Below are positions 18,475-26,435 of a stretch of DNA of 64,000 nucleotides, in pieces. The stretch comes from Candidatus Kuenenia stuttgartensis (GTDB lineage Bacteria > Planctomycetota > GCA-002687715 > CAIWVZ01). The stretch lies in the NCBI GenBank assembly GCA_945860915.1, contig CAMARR010000003.1, forward strand, positions 62,001 to 126,000, written 5' to 3'. Both the position numbers and the translations under genes were made by a program. The first letter of the stretch is position 1; each line of letters starts with the position of its first letter. The notes below the pieces were generated by a model that did not search any database, was not told the origin of the DNA, and was given only the letters and a program-made list of their open reading frames with translations.

Positions 18475-19389
18475 CTAAGAAACGCGCTTGGCTGCCGACA
18501 TGGCGGTCGCAATGACAGACGCCACGTCCGAGACGTTCGACGGAACGATCATCGTGTTGTTGGTCTTCGCTAGATTGGCGAAGGCATCGATATAGTGTTC
18601 CGCAACTCGAAGCTGCACCGCCTCGGGGCCTCCCGCCTGCTTGATGGCGTCGGCCACCTTGCGAATACCATCGGCCGTTGCATCAGCACGCGCGAGGATC
18701 GCCGAAGCCGCACCTTCTGCTTCGTTGATCTGTAGCTGCCGATTAGCCTCTGATTCCTTGATGGTCTGCTGTTTGCGCCCCTCAGCCAGATTGATGGCGG
18801 CATCGCGCTCACCTTCCGACGTCAAGATCGCCGCCCGCTTCTCACGTTCGGCGCGCATTTGCTTTTCCATCGCAGCGAGCACATCGCGCGGCGGTGTGAT
18901 GTTCTTGATCTCATAGCGAAGGACCTTCACACCCCACGGGCCCGTCGCCTTGTCGAGTTCCTCGACCACGGACTTGTTGATCGTCCCCCGCTCCTCGAAC
19001 GTGCGGTCGAGCTCGATCTTGCCGATTTCGCTGCGAAGCGTCGTCTGCGCAAGTTGCGTGATGGCGAACATGAAATTGGACACGCCGTAGGAAGCCAACT
19101 TGGGGTCAATAGTCTGCATGTACAGAACACCGTCCACGGTCACTTGGACGTTGTCGCATGTGATGCAGACCTGCTCCGCCACATCCACTGCGATTTCCTT
19201 CAGATTGTGCTTGTAGCGAATCTGATCGAGAAATGGGATGAGGATGTGGAACCCTGCGTGCAAGGTGCCAGAGAATTTCCCGAGGCGTTCAACGATGAAT
19301 GCCATCTGTTGGGGCACCACCACTGCTGTCTTGGCAATAATGACAATAACCAACAGCGCGATGACGAGTGTGACGACTAGTGTTTCCAT
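18475..19389 (-). CDS. SPFH/band-7 (stomatin-like, QmcA-type) membrane protein
   Basis: 304 residues: one N-terminal membrane helix (VTLVIALLVIVIIAKTAVVV), then the SPFH domain (VPQQMAFIVERLGKFSGTLHAGFHILIPFLDQI; VTVDGVLYMQTIDPKLASYGV), and an Ala/Glu-rich coiled coil (MRAEREKRAAILTSEGERDA). Stomatin-like proteins form large membrane-microdomain cages. The gene follows an NfeD gene by 21 nt, the standard partner of stomatin operons. Role: membrane organisation and probably protease regulation; specific client unknown. Confidence 0.93.
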   Translation of the reverse strand: METLVVTLVIALLVIVIIAKTAVVVPQQMAFIVERLGKFSGTLHAGFHILIPFLDQIRYKHNLKEIAVDVAEQVCITCDNVQVTVDGVLYMQTIDPKLASYGVSNFMFAITQLAQTTLRSEIGKIELDRTFEERGTINKSVVEELDKATGPWGVKVLRYEIKNITPPRDVLAAMEKQMRAEREKRAAILTSEGERDAAINLAEGRKQQTIKESEANRQLQINEAEGAASAILARADATADGIRKVADAIKQAGGPEAVQLRVAEHYIDAFANLAKTNNTMIVPSNVSDVASVIATAMSAAKRVS

Positions 19390-19410
19390 GCAAATTCTCC
19401 GAATTTCGCG

Positions 19411-19839
19411 CTATTCAGCGCGCAATCTGATTTTGAGGCCTTCAAGGGCGATCACGCGACAGCGTTGCCCTTTGGTGAGCGGCACATCGCCGGCGTTCTC
19501 GGCAATCCAAGGAACACCGCGCAATTCGGCTTGACCAACCGCCCCAGGCACAATGTCTGCGAGCGGGCTTGCGACTTCGCCAACGATCGAGTCCATGTTC
19601 GTCGGTCCGATGCGCTTGACGAGCTTGACCAACATGGGACGGAAAAGAAGCATGGTGGCGAAGGAGACCCCCGACCACACAATCCATTCCATGGATGAGT
19701 CGGAAATTACCCCCATCTTCGTAAGGATGCCGGTGACAATCCCTCCGAATCCGAAGAAGAACAGGAAGAAACTCCCCGGCGTTAGTACTTCTGCCGCGAG
19801 CAGGGCGACCCCGCCGACGACCCACATCCACCATTCCAT
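19411..19839 (-). CDS. NfeD family membrane protein
   Basis: 142 residues from the ATG at 19839, which sits 7 nt after a GGAGG; an ATG two codons upstream is too close to that site. Three to four hydrophobic helices (WMWVVGGVALLAAEVLTPGSFFLFFFGFGGIVTGIL; WIVWSGVSFATMLLFRPML), then a C-terminal OB-fold (residues ~85-140: IVGEVASPLADIVPGAVGQAELRG ... GQRCRVIALEGLKIRL). This is the short NfeD1b-like form without the ClpP-like protease domain. It is the first gene of a two-gene operon with the SPFH protein, and NfeD/stomatin pairs interact physically in other bacteria. Confidence 0.92.
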   Translation of the reverse strand: MEWWMWVVGGVALLAAEVLTPGSFFLFFFGFGGIVTGILTKMGVISDSSMEWIVWSGVSFATMLLFRPMLVKLVKRIGPTNMDSIVGEVASPLADIVPGAVGQAELRGVPWIAENAGDVPLTKGQRCRVIALEGLKIRLRAE

Positions 19840-19958
19840 GGGCATGCCTCCAGTCCGCGACTCTAACGAGATACGACCCTCACCAATACGAGCGGAAGAT
19901 CGGAACTTCCCCCGACTTCGGAATGTCGTGTTGGGGCATGTGCCCCCTTGCGGGCGAT

Positions 19959-20504
19959 TTAGTCGAAAAGCTCTGCGTCCTTGAAAAGGACTCCGGCACG
20001 GTCTTTGGCGGAAAGAAGGGGATTCCCATCACAGGGCCAGGCGATTCCCAACTGCGGATCGTTCCATAGAATCGTCCGTTCGAAGCTCGGAGCGTAGTAG
20101 TCCGTGGTCTTGTAGAGGAAATCGGCCATATCCGAAAGCACAAGGAACCCGTGCGCTAAGCCAGGCGGGACCCAGAACATCTTGCGATTCTCTTCCGAGA
20201 GCTCGACGCACGCGATTTTGCCGAAGGTAGGCGACGAGCGCCTGATGTCGACCGCGACATCAAACACTCTCCCGGACGCAACGCGAACGAGTTTCCCTTG
20301 GGGTTGGCACACCTGGTAATGCAGCCCCCGAAGGACGCCCTTCCCGGACCTCGAATGGTTGTCCTGCAGGAATTCAGCATGAACACCCGCCGCCTCACGC
20401 AGTAGCTGGCGGTTGTACGTCTCCATGAAGAACCCACGCGAATCCCCAAATACTCTCGGTTCAAGCACAAGGGCATCATGAATTGGCGTCGAGGTGACTT
20501 GCAT
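19959..20504 (-). CDS. rfbC: dTDP-4-dehydrorhamnose 3,5-epimerase
   Basis: 181 residues from the ATG at 20504 (MQVTSTPIHDALVLEPRVFG), the usual start of the family; the longer GTG start adds ten atypical residues. Cupin-fold RmlC motifs: GDSRGFFMETYN, catalytic His region VLRGLHYQ, VDIRRSSPTFGK, FWVPPGLAHGFLVLS and the Tyr of YKTTDYYAP. It epimerises dTDP-4-keto-6-deoxyglucose at C3 and C5 for dTDP-rhamnose, a cell-surface sugar donor. The other rml genes are not in this window, which is odd for this pathway. Confidence 0.93.
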   Translation of the reverse strand: MQVTSTPIHDALVLEPRVFGDSRGFFMETYNRQLLREAAGVHAEFLQDNHSRSGKGVLRGLHYQVCQPQGKLVRVASGRVFDVAVDIRRSSPTFGKIACVELSEENRKMFWVPPGLAHGFLVLSDMADFLYKTTDYYAPSFERTILWNDPQLGIAWPCDGNPLLSAKDRAGVLFKDAELFD

Positions 20505-20571
20505 GTTCGTCGTGCCCCATCGAGGAGCGATCACATTCTACGAAAGATCCCGATCCAACTCGGAGCGAAAG

Positions 20572-21312
20572 CTAGTGAGTTGAGATTGTCGCCACGGAGG
20601 GCAAAGACGCTAGCGCCGCATCCCAAAGTCGATGCCGGGCGTCCAGCGCTTCGAGTCCAAACCTCTCGGCCTTGTCGTGAAGGAGTGCATCGCCCTTACA
20701 CAGAGCGTGAAGGCACTTTTCGGCAAGTGGGCCATGCTCCCCAGAGTCAACTTCGATGTGTCTATCGAGGTACCAGAGGAACGTCGGTGCCTGCACGCCC
20801 TCGCGACGCAACGTCTTCGTCATTGTCTCGAACATGCCCGGAATGAGTCGTTCACGACCATAGAAGAACGCCGCGGCAATCTCGACCGGCGTACGCCGAC
20901 GCGCGGTTTCCAGCGTGAAGTTCACGAAGGCACGTGGTCCAGAAGGGATGCGAGCCATGTCGAAATCAACCAAGAACTCATCGATTGTCGACGTGTCGGC
21001 CCCCACTTCACGCATGGCTCGTAGATACAGTTCAAAATGGCTTGTCGCTTCCCCCCGGGCGTCTAGGTCAGACTCCTCCCCCAAGACGATCTCATTGATC
21101 AGTCGGACGAGCTCGCCCGGGTACCGAGAAGGGGTCCACGGAACTTCCGTACACGTGACTTCGCGCTGCAGGGCTTTGAGCAACGACATGAAGTCCCATA
21201 CAGCGAACACATGGACCTGCATGAAAGCCCTCACAGAGACCAAGTCGGTGAGGCGGGCGAAGATCGGGTGTTGAGATACGGATTTTTGGCGTGAAAGGAG
21301 GGGTGAAGTCAT
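20572..21312 (-). CDS. DUF3050 family protein (haem-oxygenase-like fold)
   Basis: 246 residues from the ATG at 21312. The segment HPIFARLTDLVSVRAFMQVH and VFAVWDFMSLLKALQREVTC matches the DUF3050 signature as I recall it; further family-like stretches are ARGEATSHFELYLRAM and the HIEVDSGEHGPLA near the C-terminus. Conserved His/Glu residues suggest a helical metal-binding fold like TENA/haem-oxygenase proteins, but no reaction has been established for the family to my knowledge. Divergent from tgt. Confidence 0.8.
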   Translation of the reverse strand: MTSPLLSRQKSVSQHPIFARLTDLVSVRAFMQVHVFAVWDFMSLLKALQREVTCTEVPWTPSRYPGELVRLINEIVLGEESDLDARGEATSHFELYLRAMREVGADTSTIDEFLVDFDMARIPSGPRAFVNFTLETARRRTPVEIAAAFFYGRERLIPGMFETMTKTLRREGVQAPTFLWYLDRHIEVDSGEHGPLAEKCLHALCKGDALLHDKAERFGLEALDARHRLWDAALASLPSVATISTH

Positions 21313-21387
21313 CGGCAAGATGGGTCGCGCCGAGGCACGCTACCAAGGTCCGCGAATCTCGGCGAGGGGTGCTATCGTGCCGGTCTC

Positions 21388-22611
21388 ATGCCTAAGAAGG
21401 ACATCGGATTCGAGCTCTTGAACACGGACGGTACCGCCCGCCGTGGCAGATTCCGAACTCACCACGGGACAGTCGACACCCCGACTTTCATGGCCGTCGG
21501 CACACAAGGTGCCGTTAAGGCAATGACACCCGACCAAGTCCTCGCAACGGGTGCTGAGGTGGTGCTCGCGAACACCTTCCACCTCGCGCTCGAGGATCGT
21601 CGAGAACTCGTGAAGCGCGCCGGAGGCCTTCACAAGTTCATGGCGTGGGACAAGACGATTCTTACAGACTCGGGTGGATTCCAAGTGTTTTCGCTACCCG
21701 ACAAGACCATCACTGATGAAGGGGTGACGTTCCGTTACGAGCGCGATGGAAGCCCCACGGTTCTCAACCCAGAAACGTCGATGGCCATTCAACGCGACCT
21801 CGGCGCAGACATCGTCATGGCGTTCGATGAGTGCTGCCCTCCCGATTCCCCTAAGCCCTATGTCGTAAAGAGCATTGATCGTACCACGCGGTGGGCCAAG
21901 CGTTGCCGCGACTTTGACCTCGCTCCGCATCAGTTTCTCTTCGGCATTGTCCAAGGCGGTCTGTTCGACGACCTTCGCCGTCGCAGCGCGGAAGCGCTCA
22001 CCCAAATCCCATTCGACGGTTACGCCATCGGTGGTGTCAGCGTGGGCGAGGGCTTCGATATGCTCGTCAAAGTGACGCGGCTGACCGCGCCGCTCCTTCC
22101 GCCTAATCTGCCGCGCTATCTCATGGGGGTTGGGCTCCCCGAAGATCTACTGTCGTGTATTGAGCACGGTATTGACATGTTTGATTGTGTCATCCCGACC
22201 CGCTACGCCCGCGGCGGAACGTTGTTCACTCGAACAGGCAAACTCCGGCTTTACGACAAGAAGTATCGCCGAGACCGCTATCCCATCGATACGGCGTGCG
22301 GGTGCTACACCTGCTCGAAATTCTCACGAATGGTGCTCCGCCACCTCTACTACGCGCGCGAACCACTCTTCGAGACACTCGCTTCCATCCACAATGTCCA
22401 CTTCTATGAGGACTTGATGCGCGACTCTCGAACCGCCATTGAGCAGAACGGTTTTTCGACGTTCAAGACGTCGTGGCTCGCCCGGTACGGATTCGATCCC
22501 GTTTTGAAGCGCGAGACGCGTGAGCGCGAACATCGCGTGGATCCTCGTGAGGACTTCCGCACACTTCACGCCGAACGCGATGGCCGTCGTCGCGATGAGG
22601 ACGCTAGGTGA
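21388..22611 (+). CDS. tgt: tRNA-guanine(34) transglycosylase
   Basis: 407 residues. Exchanges G34 for preQ1 in the anticodon of Asn/Asp/His/Tyr tRNAs, leading to queuosine. Diagnostic motifs: GTVDTPTFMAVGTQGAVK, LTDSGGFQVFSL (Asp near residue 94), FDECCPPDS, GIVQGG, YAIGGVSVGE, the nucleophile region MFDCVIPTRYARGG and the zinc site CGCYTC ... VLRHLYYA. The short LALEDRRELVKRAGG replaces the usual LRPG loop. The stop overlaps the next start as GTGA. Confidence 0.96.
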   Translation: MPKKDIGFELLNTDGTARRGRFRTHHGTVDTPTFMAVGTQGAVKAMTPDQVLATGAEVVLANTFHLALEDRRELVKRAGGLHKFMAWDKTILTDSGGFQVFSLPDKTITDEGVTFRYERDGSPTVLNPETSMAIQRDLGADIVMAFDECCPPDSPKPYVVKSIDRTTRWAKRCRDFDLAPHQFLFGIVQGGLFDDLRRRSAEALTQIPFDGYAIGGVSVGEGFDMLVKVTRLTAPLLPPNLPRYLMGVGLPEDLLSCIEHGIDMFDCVIPTRYARGGTLFTRTGKLRLYDKKYRRDRYPIDTACGCYTCSKFSRMVLRHLYYAREPLFETLASIHNVHFYEDLMRDSRTAIEQNGFSTFKTSWLARYGFDPVLKRETREREHRVDPREDFRTLHAERDGRRRDEDAR

Positions 22612-23465
22612 CCTACGCGCTTCTCGACTCGGGCGATGGCCGCAAGCTCGAGCGCGTGGGCCCGTATCTTCTCGATCGGCAGGCTCCCGCGGCCATCTGG
22701 AAGCCACGACTTCCCATCGGTGAATGGAATCGCGCAGACGCCGTCCACCATCGTTCAGACAAGGGTGGTGGCTCTTGGGAGTTTCGCACGAAGCTTCCCG
22801 AAAAGTGGGAAGCGGTATGGGGTGGATTCACCTTCATCGTGAAGCCGACGCCTTTTGGCCATATTGGACTCTTCGCCGAACACGCTGCGCGTTGGAAGTC
22901 CCTGGCCCAATCAGTGAGCGCGGCCACGGTACGCCTTGGTCGACCGCCAGACATCCTGAATCTCTTCGCTTACACTGGCGGTGCCACGATGGCCGCTTCC
23001 CGAGCCGGCGCTTCGGTGTGCCATGTAGATGCAGCGAAGGGCGTTGTCGACTGGGCGCGCGAACACGCCGCCCGCAACAGCCTCGGCGAGCGCCCTATTC
23101 GTTGGATCGTCGATGACTGTTCCGAGTATCTGGCTCGCGAAGCTCGGCGTGGCCGACGTTACGACGGGATACTCTTTGACCCCCCCTCGTTCGGACGAGG
23201 GTCGCGTGGCGAAGTCTGGAAGATCGAAGATGGAATCCATACTCTTCTAGATCTCTGCGTCGGCGTCCTTAACCCGGACCCCGCCTACGTCCTGTTCACA
23301 TGCCATACCCCCGGGTTCACCCCTACGGTCCTCGGCGAGCTCCTTGCCGAGCGAATCGCGGGTTTCCCCGGGCAAAAGACGTCCGGAGAGATGCTCATAC
23401 CGGAGAAAACCGGTCGCTCACTTCCCTCCGGCTCATTTGCAGAGTGGGCCCAAACAGGCGACTAG
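22608..23465 (+). CDS. RlmI/RlmL-like class I SAM-dependent RNA methyltransferase
   Basis: 285 residues, GTG start overlapping the tgt stop. A C-terminal Rossmann methyltransferase core: FGHIGLFAEHAARW, motif I LNLFAYTGGATMAASRAGA, VDAAKGVVDWAREHAARN, and motif IV DPPSFGRG. These are typical of RlmI (23S rRNA C1962 m5C) and the related S-adenosylmethionine-dependent SAM_MT family. The N-terminal PUA domain of RlmI is missing; instead ~80 residues (YALLDSGDGRKLERVGPYLLDR) precede the catalytic domain, as in the shorter family of putative RNA methyltransferases. The target RNA is not determinable. Coupling to tgt suggests an RNA-modification unit. Confidence 0.85.
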   Translation: MTYALLDSGDGRKLERVGPYLLDRQAPAAIWKPRLPIGEWNRADAVHHRSDKGGGSWEFRTKLPEKWEAVWGGFTFIVKPTPFGHIGLFAEHAARWKSLAQSVSAATVRLGRPPDILNLFAYTGGATMAASRAGASVCHVDAAKGVVDWAREHAARNSLGERPIRWIVDDCSEYLAREARRGRRYDGILFDPPSFGRGSRGEVWKIEDGIHTLLDLCVGVLNPDPAYVLFTCHTPGFTPTVLGELLAERIAGFPGQKTSGEMLIPEKTGRSLPSGSFAEWAQTGD

Positions 23466-23544
23466 CCAGAATCCTCCCGATTCATGGCACGCCGATAGTC
23501 CCTGAAAAGACCTAGCCCGGCCTCCGAATGGTTAGATTGCTGTC

Positions 23545-24135
23545 ATGCGAAAGATCCTAGGGATTGTCTTTCTTCTCTCGGCCACGGTCCTCATCGCGCA
23601 CGGTCTCTTTTCAGAGGCCGAGGCGGAGCGCCGGATGCCCGAAGTTGCCGCGACCACGGATGTCAACACCTTCCGTCGCGTCGCAATGGAATTCCCCTAT
23701 TGTCAGGCCACCATCAACGCCCGACTGACGCACCTCAAAGCGGCCGAAGGAACTCTCGCCTACACGCGATTCATCGATTCACGCGAGTTTGCCCGAACCG
23801 TACTCTCTACACACAAGACGCTTCTCAACGGTGCATCAGCCAAGCCACCGTACCTGACGCCGGAAGCCGCGGCGATCGTCGGGCTGCTCGCAATGTTCCT
23901 CGCGATTCTGCTGCCCGGCACTCGGTTCCGGTTCCTCGCATTCTTCGTGTTTTTGGGTTCAGTGTTCGCAGCGCTCGCTGCAAGTTTCCCGCCCGAAACA
24001 CAGGTCGTCCTTTGCAGGGACATTGCCTATTCTAATTTGGTGATCGCGTGGATGCCACGCATCGCACAAGGACTTATCGCACTCGCTGGCCTTCTCATCG
24101 TATTTGAGAAGGGGTCGAAGCCGGCCGCAGCATGA
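23545..24135 (+). CDS. Membrane protein of unknown function
   Basis: 196 residues. An N-terminal helix (ILGIVFLLSATVLIAHGLF), a ~90-residue soluble segment with no recognisable motif, then three hydrophobic helices (AAAIVGLLAMFLAILLPG; RFLAFFVFLGSVFAALAASF; IAQGLIALAGLLIVF). The topology suggests an extracytoplasmic domain held between TM1 and TM2. ATGA overlap with an in-frame alternative start of the next gene. I do not recognise a family. Confidence 0.65.
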   Translation: MRKILGIVFLLSATVLIAHGLFSEAEAERRMPEVAATTDVNTFRRVAMEFPYCQATINARLTHLKAAEGTLAYTRFIDSREFARTVLSTHKTLLNGASAKPPYLTPEAAAIVGLLAMFLAILLPGTRFRFLAFFVFLGSVFAALAASFPPETQVVLCRDIAYSNLVIAWMPRIAQGLIALAGLLIVFEKGSKPAAA

Positions 24136-24197
24136 GCCCAATCCCGCCCACAACTCGCCCATTCAAACTTTCCATCCGCACGATTCGGAGTCTGATC

Positions 24198-26435
24198 ATG
24201 CAACGCCTCACTCTCGTCATCGCGTCACTCGCTCTTTGTCTGACAGTCGCTCAAGGGCAGAGCCTTGCCGATGTCATCCCCGCCGACACCCTCCTCTATG
24301 CGAAGCTCGTCGATCCGATCGGTGACTTCGAAAAACTCAGTGGGTCCGGGGACGTTTGGGCGCGTCCTGACAAAGTCTCGTCCAAGTCCCGAAGCGCCAC
24401 AGAGAAAAGCCTCAAGCGTGTCGACGAATCGATAGGCGTTCAGGGCGGAACCATGGACTCCTGGACTCGCGCCATCGGGTCCATTGAGATCGCACTTTTC
24501 TCGTTTGAGTTCGATTCCGAGTCATTTACTGGCGGCGGCGCGCCACCAACGCTCGACTTCGCTGCGATTCTCGAATCTCCGCTGGCGATCGAGATGTACA
24601 ACCAATTCTCTGGCATGCTCATCGACTCTGGTGCCGGAACCCGCAACGAGCGCGGCGACATCGTGATCGATACCGGAGGCGAGCAACAGCCGCTGTTCAG
24701 CGTCCAAGGCACACGCATGATTCTCGCCGGCAATGAAGATCGCCTCAACAAGGTAGTCGCGGCGTTCAAGCAGGGGCGCGATGTCAACCCACTTTCGGCA
24801 AGCGCCAACTTCAAAGCCGTGTGCGGTGCCTCGAAGGGCGCGCGCGTTGTCTACGGTCGGATGGGTCCGATCCTGCGCTTCATCTCGGAGAAACTCGACG
24901 ACAGCGCGCGCGGCAGCATGGATAACATCCTCAAGCCGCTCGGCATGTACGACATCGATTCGGTGGGTTACTACGAAGATGGACCAAACGGCGTGATCAC
25001 GATGAAAGGTGACAAGGACGTCAACCTATTCAAACTCCTGAAGGGCGGAACGGCGACACCCGCGCTTCAAGGTCTTCTTCCCGAGGACACGGCCTTCGCA
25101 TTAGGTCACGCAGCGAACTTCGCGGAGCACTATGGCCGTATCGAGGGCTTCTTAGTCGACCCCGCGACATTCCCGTTTGCGATGTTCGTGAGTGGCGGCC
25201 TCACGGGTCTCGTGATGCAAGCAGGACTCTCGCCCAAGGCGATCACCGAATCGATTAAGGAAGGATTCGCTGCGGCGCTCGTTCCAGACGAGAACGGTGA
25301 CATCCAACCTCAGAATGCGTTGGTGATCCTTACCAAAGTGCCAGACCGTGCCGAGGCAGAGAAACTGCTCGACCGCGTCGGTAGGTCCTACGGCAAAGGC
25401 AAGGGAATTACGTACACGAAAGTTGAAGAAGGCGGAATCCTTTGGATGAAACCTGCGGATCCGAAGGCTGCAACTTCTCAACCTGCTCCGTCCGAAGGCG
25501 CTACCTCGCAACCAGCGACCACGCCTCCCGCCGAACCACCTGCGAGATCGTCAACTCCCACGCAAGGTGAGACCGATGGTGGGCCGGAGCGTATCACCAT
25601 CGGTGTGTCCATCGGCAACGAAGGCGGACTGCGCACGGAAGTCGTCCGTGCAACTGATGACGCGCCGCAGGACGCCGAAAGCCGGCCGCGCAACTTCCGC
25701 GGACGCCGCAATACTCAACGGGCAATCTCGGAAGCGGACCGCAACGTGCTCGGCGCCTACGTCAATGGCTATGTGATTATGGGCAAAACAGTTCCCGTCA
25801 AGAAGGTCATCGCTTCGGTGACCGGCAAAGCCCCGACGCTCGCAGCAGCCGGTGCCTATGCGCGCCTTCCTCAACAAGCGACCTTCTTCGTCAATCTTGG
25901 ACTTAAGTCCATCTTCAAGTCGATCCCCGATTTCGCCGGCGCATTCTCTTTGCTCAAGGGCACGCAGTCGATCGGCATTGCCGCCGTCGCAACGGACACG
26001 ACCGTCACTATCACGTCTAACCGAGCGTCCGGTCAGCTTTGGGGCATCTTCGCCGCAGCCGGAATGGCGGGAGAACAAGACCGTGGCGATCGCACGGCAA
26101 TTGTTGACGCGCTCCGCGATATTGGGAAGCGAACCACTGACTACGCAGCGGCGAAAAAGGCGTGGCCAAAATCGCTCGCGGACCTCGGCTATCCTGCGGA
26201 CAAGCCACTCGTCTTCGCCGATAGCGAGGGCAAGATGAAGCCAATCGTATTCCTCCCTCCGAAGGGACCAGCGGACAAGCCGGACTCCGCATTTGGCACC
26301 AATGGCCAACGCGTTCTGTTGGCGTATTGGGATTCGATGGACATGGGACGCCTCTGCGTGAGCCTCGATGGCGGCGCGTGGGGTTGGAGCGAATCTGAAT
26401 TCATCGGCGCCCTGCGTCGGTACAACGGGAACTGA
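24198..26435 (+). CDS. Large exported protein, unknown (DUF3352-like architecture)
   Basis: 745 residues from the ATG at 24198, chosen because GGAG lies 7 nt upstream and it begins a signal peptide (MQRLTLVIASLALCLTVAQG). Mature start SLADVIPADTLLYAKLVDP resembles the opening of exported DUF3352-like proteins (xxPADTxxYxxL). A Pro/Thr/Ser/Gln linker (ATSQPAPSEGATSQPATTPP) lies around residues 435-460. The C-terminal ~60 residues contain pseudopilin-like wording (KAWPKSLADLGYPADKPLVF; LAYWDS). No catalytic motif recognised. It is followed by a coupled GT-C-like membrane protein, with which it may act at the cell surface. Confidence 0.75.
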   Translation: MQRLTLVIASLALCLTVAQGQSLADVIPADTLLYAKLVDPIGDFEKLSGSGDVWARPDKVSSKSRSATEKSLKRVDESIGVQGGTMDSWTRAIGSIEIALFSFEFDSESFTGGGAPPTLDFAAILESPLAIEMYNQFSGMLIDSGAGTRNERGDIVIDTGGEQQPLFSVQGTRMILAGNEDRLNKVVAAFKQGRDVNPLSASANFKAVCGASKGARVVYGRMGPILRFISEKLDDSARGSMDNILKPLGMYDIDSVGYYEDGPNGVITMKGDKDVNLFKLLKGGTATPALQGLLPEDTAFALGHAANFAEHYGRIEGFLVDPATFPFAMFVSGGLTGLVMQAGLSPKAITESIKEGFAAALVPDENGDIQPQNALVILTKVPDRAEAEKLLDRVGRSYGKGKGITYTKVEEGGILWMKPADPKAATSQPAPSEGATSQPATTPPAEPPARSSTPTQGETDGGPERITIGVSIGNEGGLRTEVVRATDDAPQDAESRPRNFRGRRNTQRAISEADRNVLGAYVNGYVIMGKTVPVKKVIASVTGKAPTLAAAGAYARLPQQATFFVNLGLKSIFKSIPDFAGAFSLLKGTQSIGIAAVATDTTVTITSNRASGQLWGIFAAAGMAGEQDRGDRTAIVDALRDIGKRTTDYAAAKKAWPKSLADLGYPADKPLVFADSEGKMKPIVFLPPKGPADKPDSAFGTNGQRVLLAYWDSMDMGRLCVSLDGGAWGWSESEFIGALRRYNGN

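Noticed and set aside
19933-19946. GGGGCA-TG-TGCCCC inverted repeat after rfbC
   Set aside because: Two-nt loop and no T tract; too weak to call a terminator.
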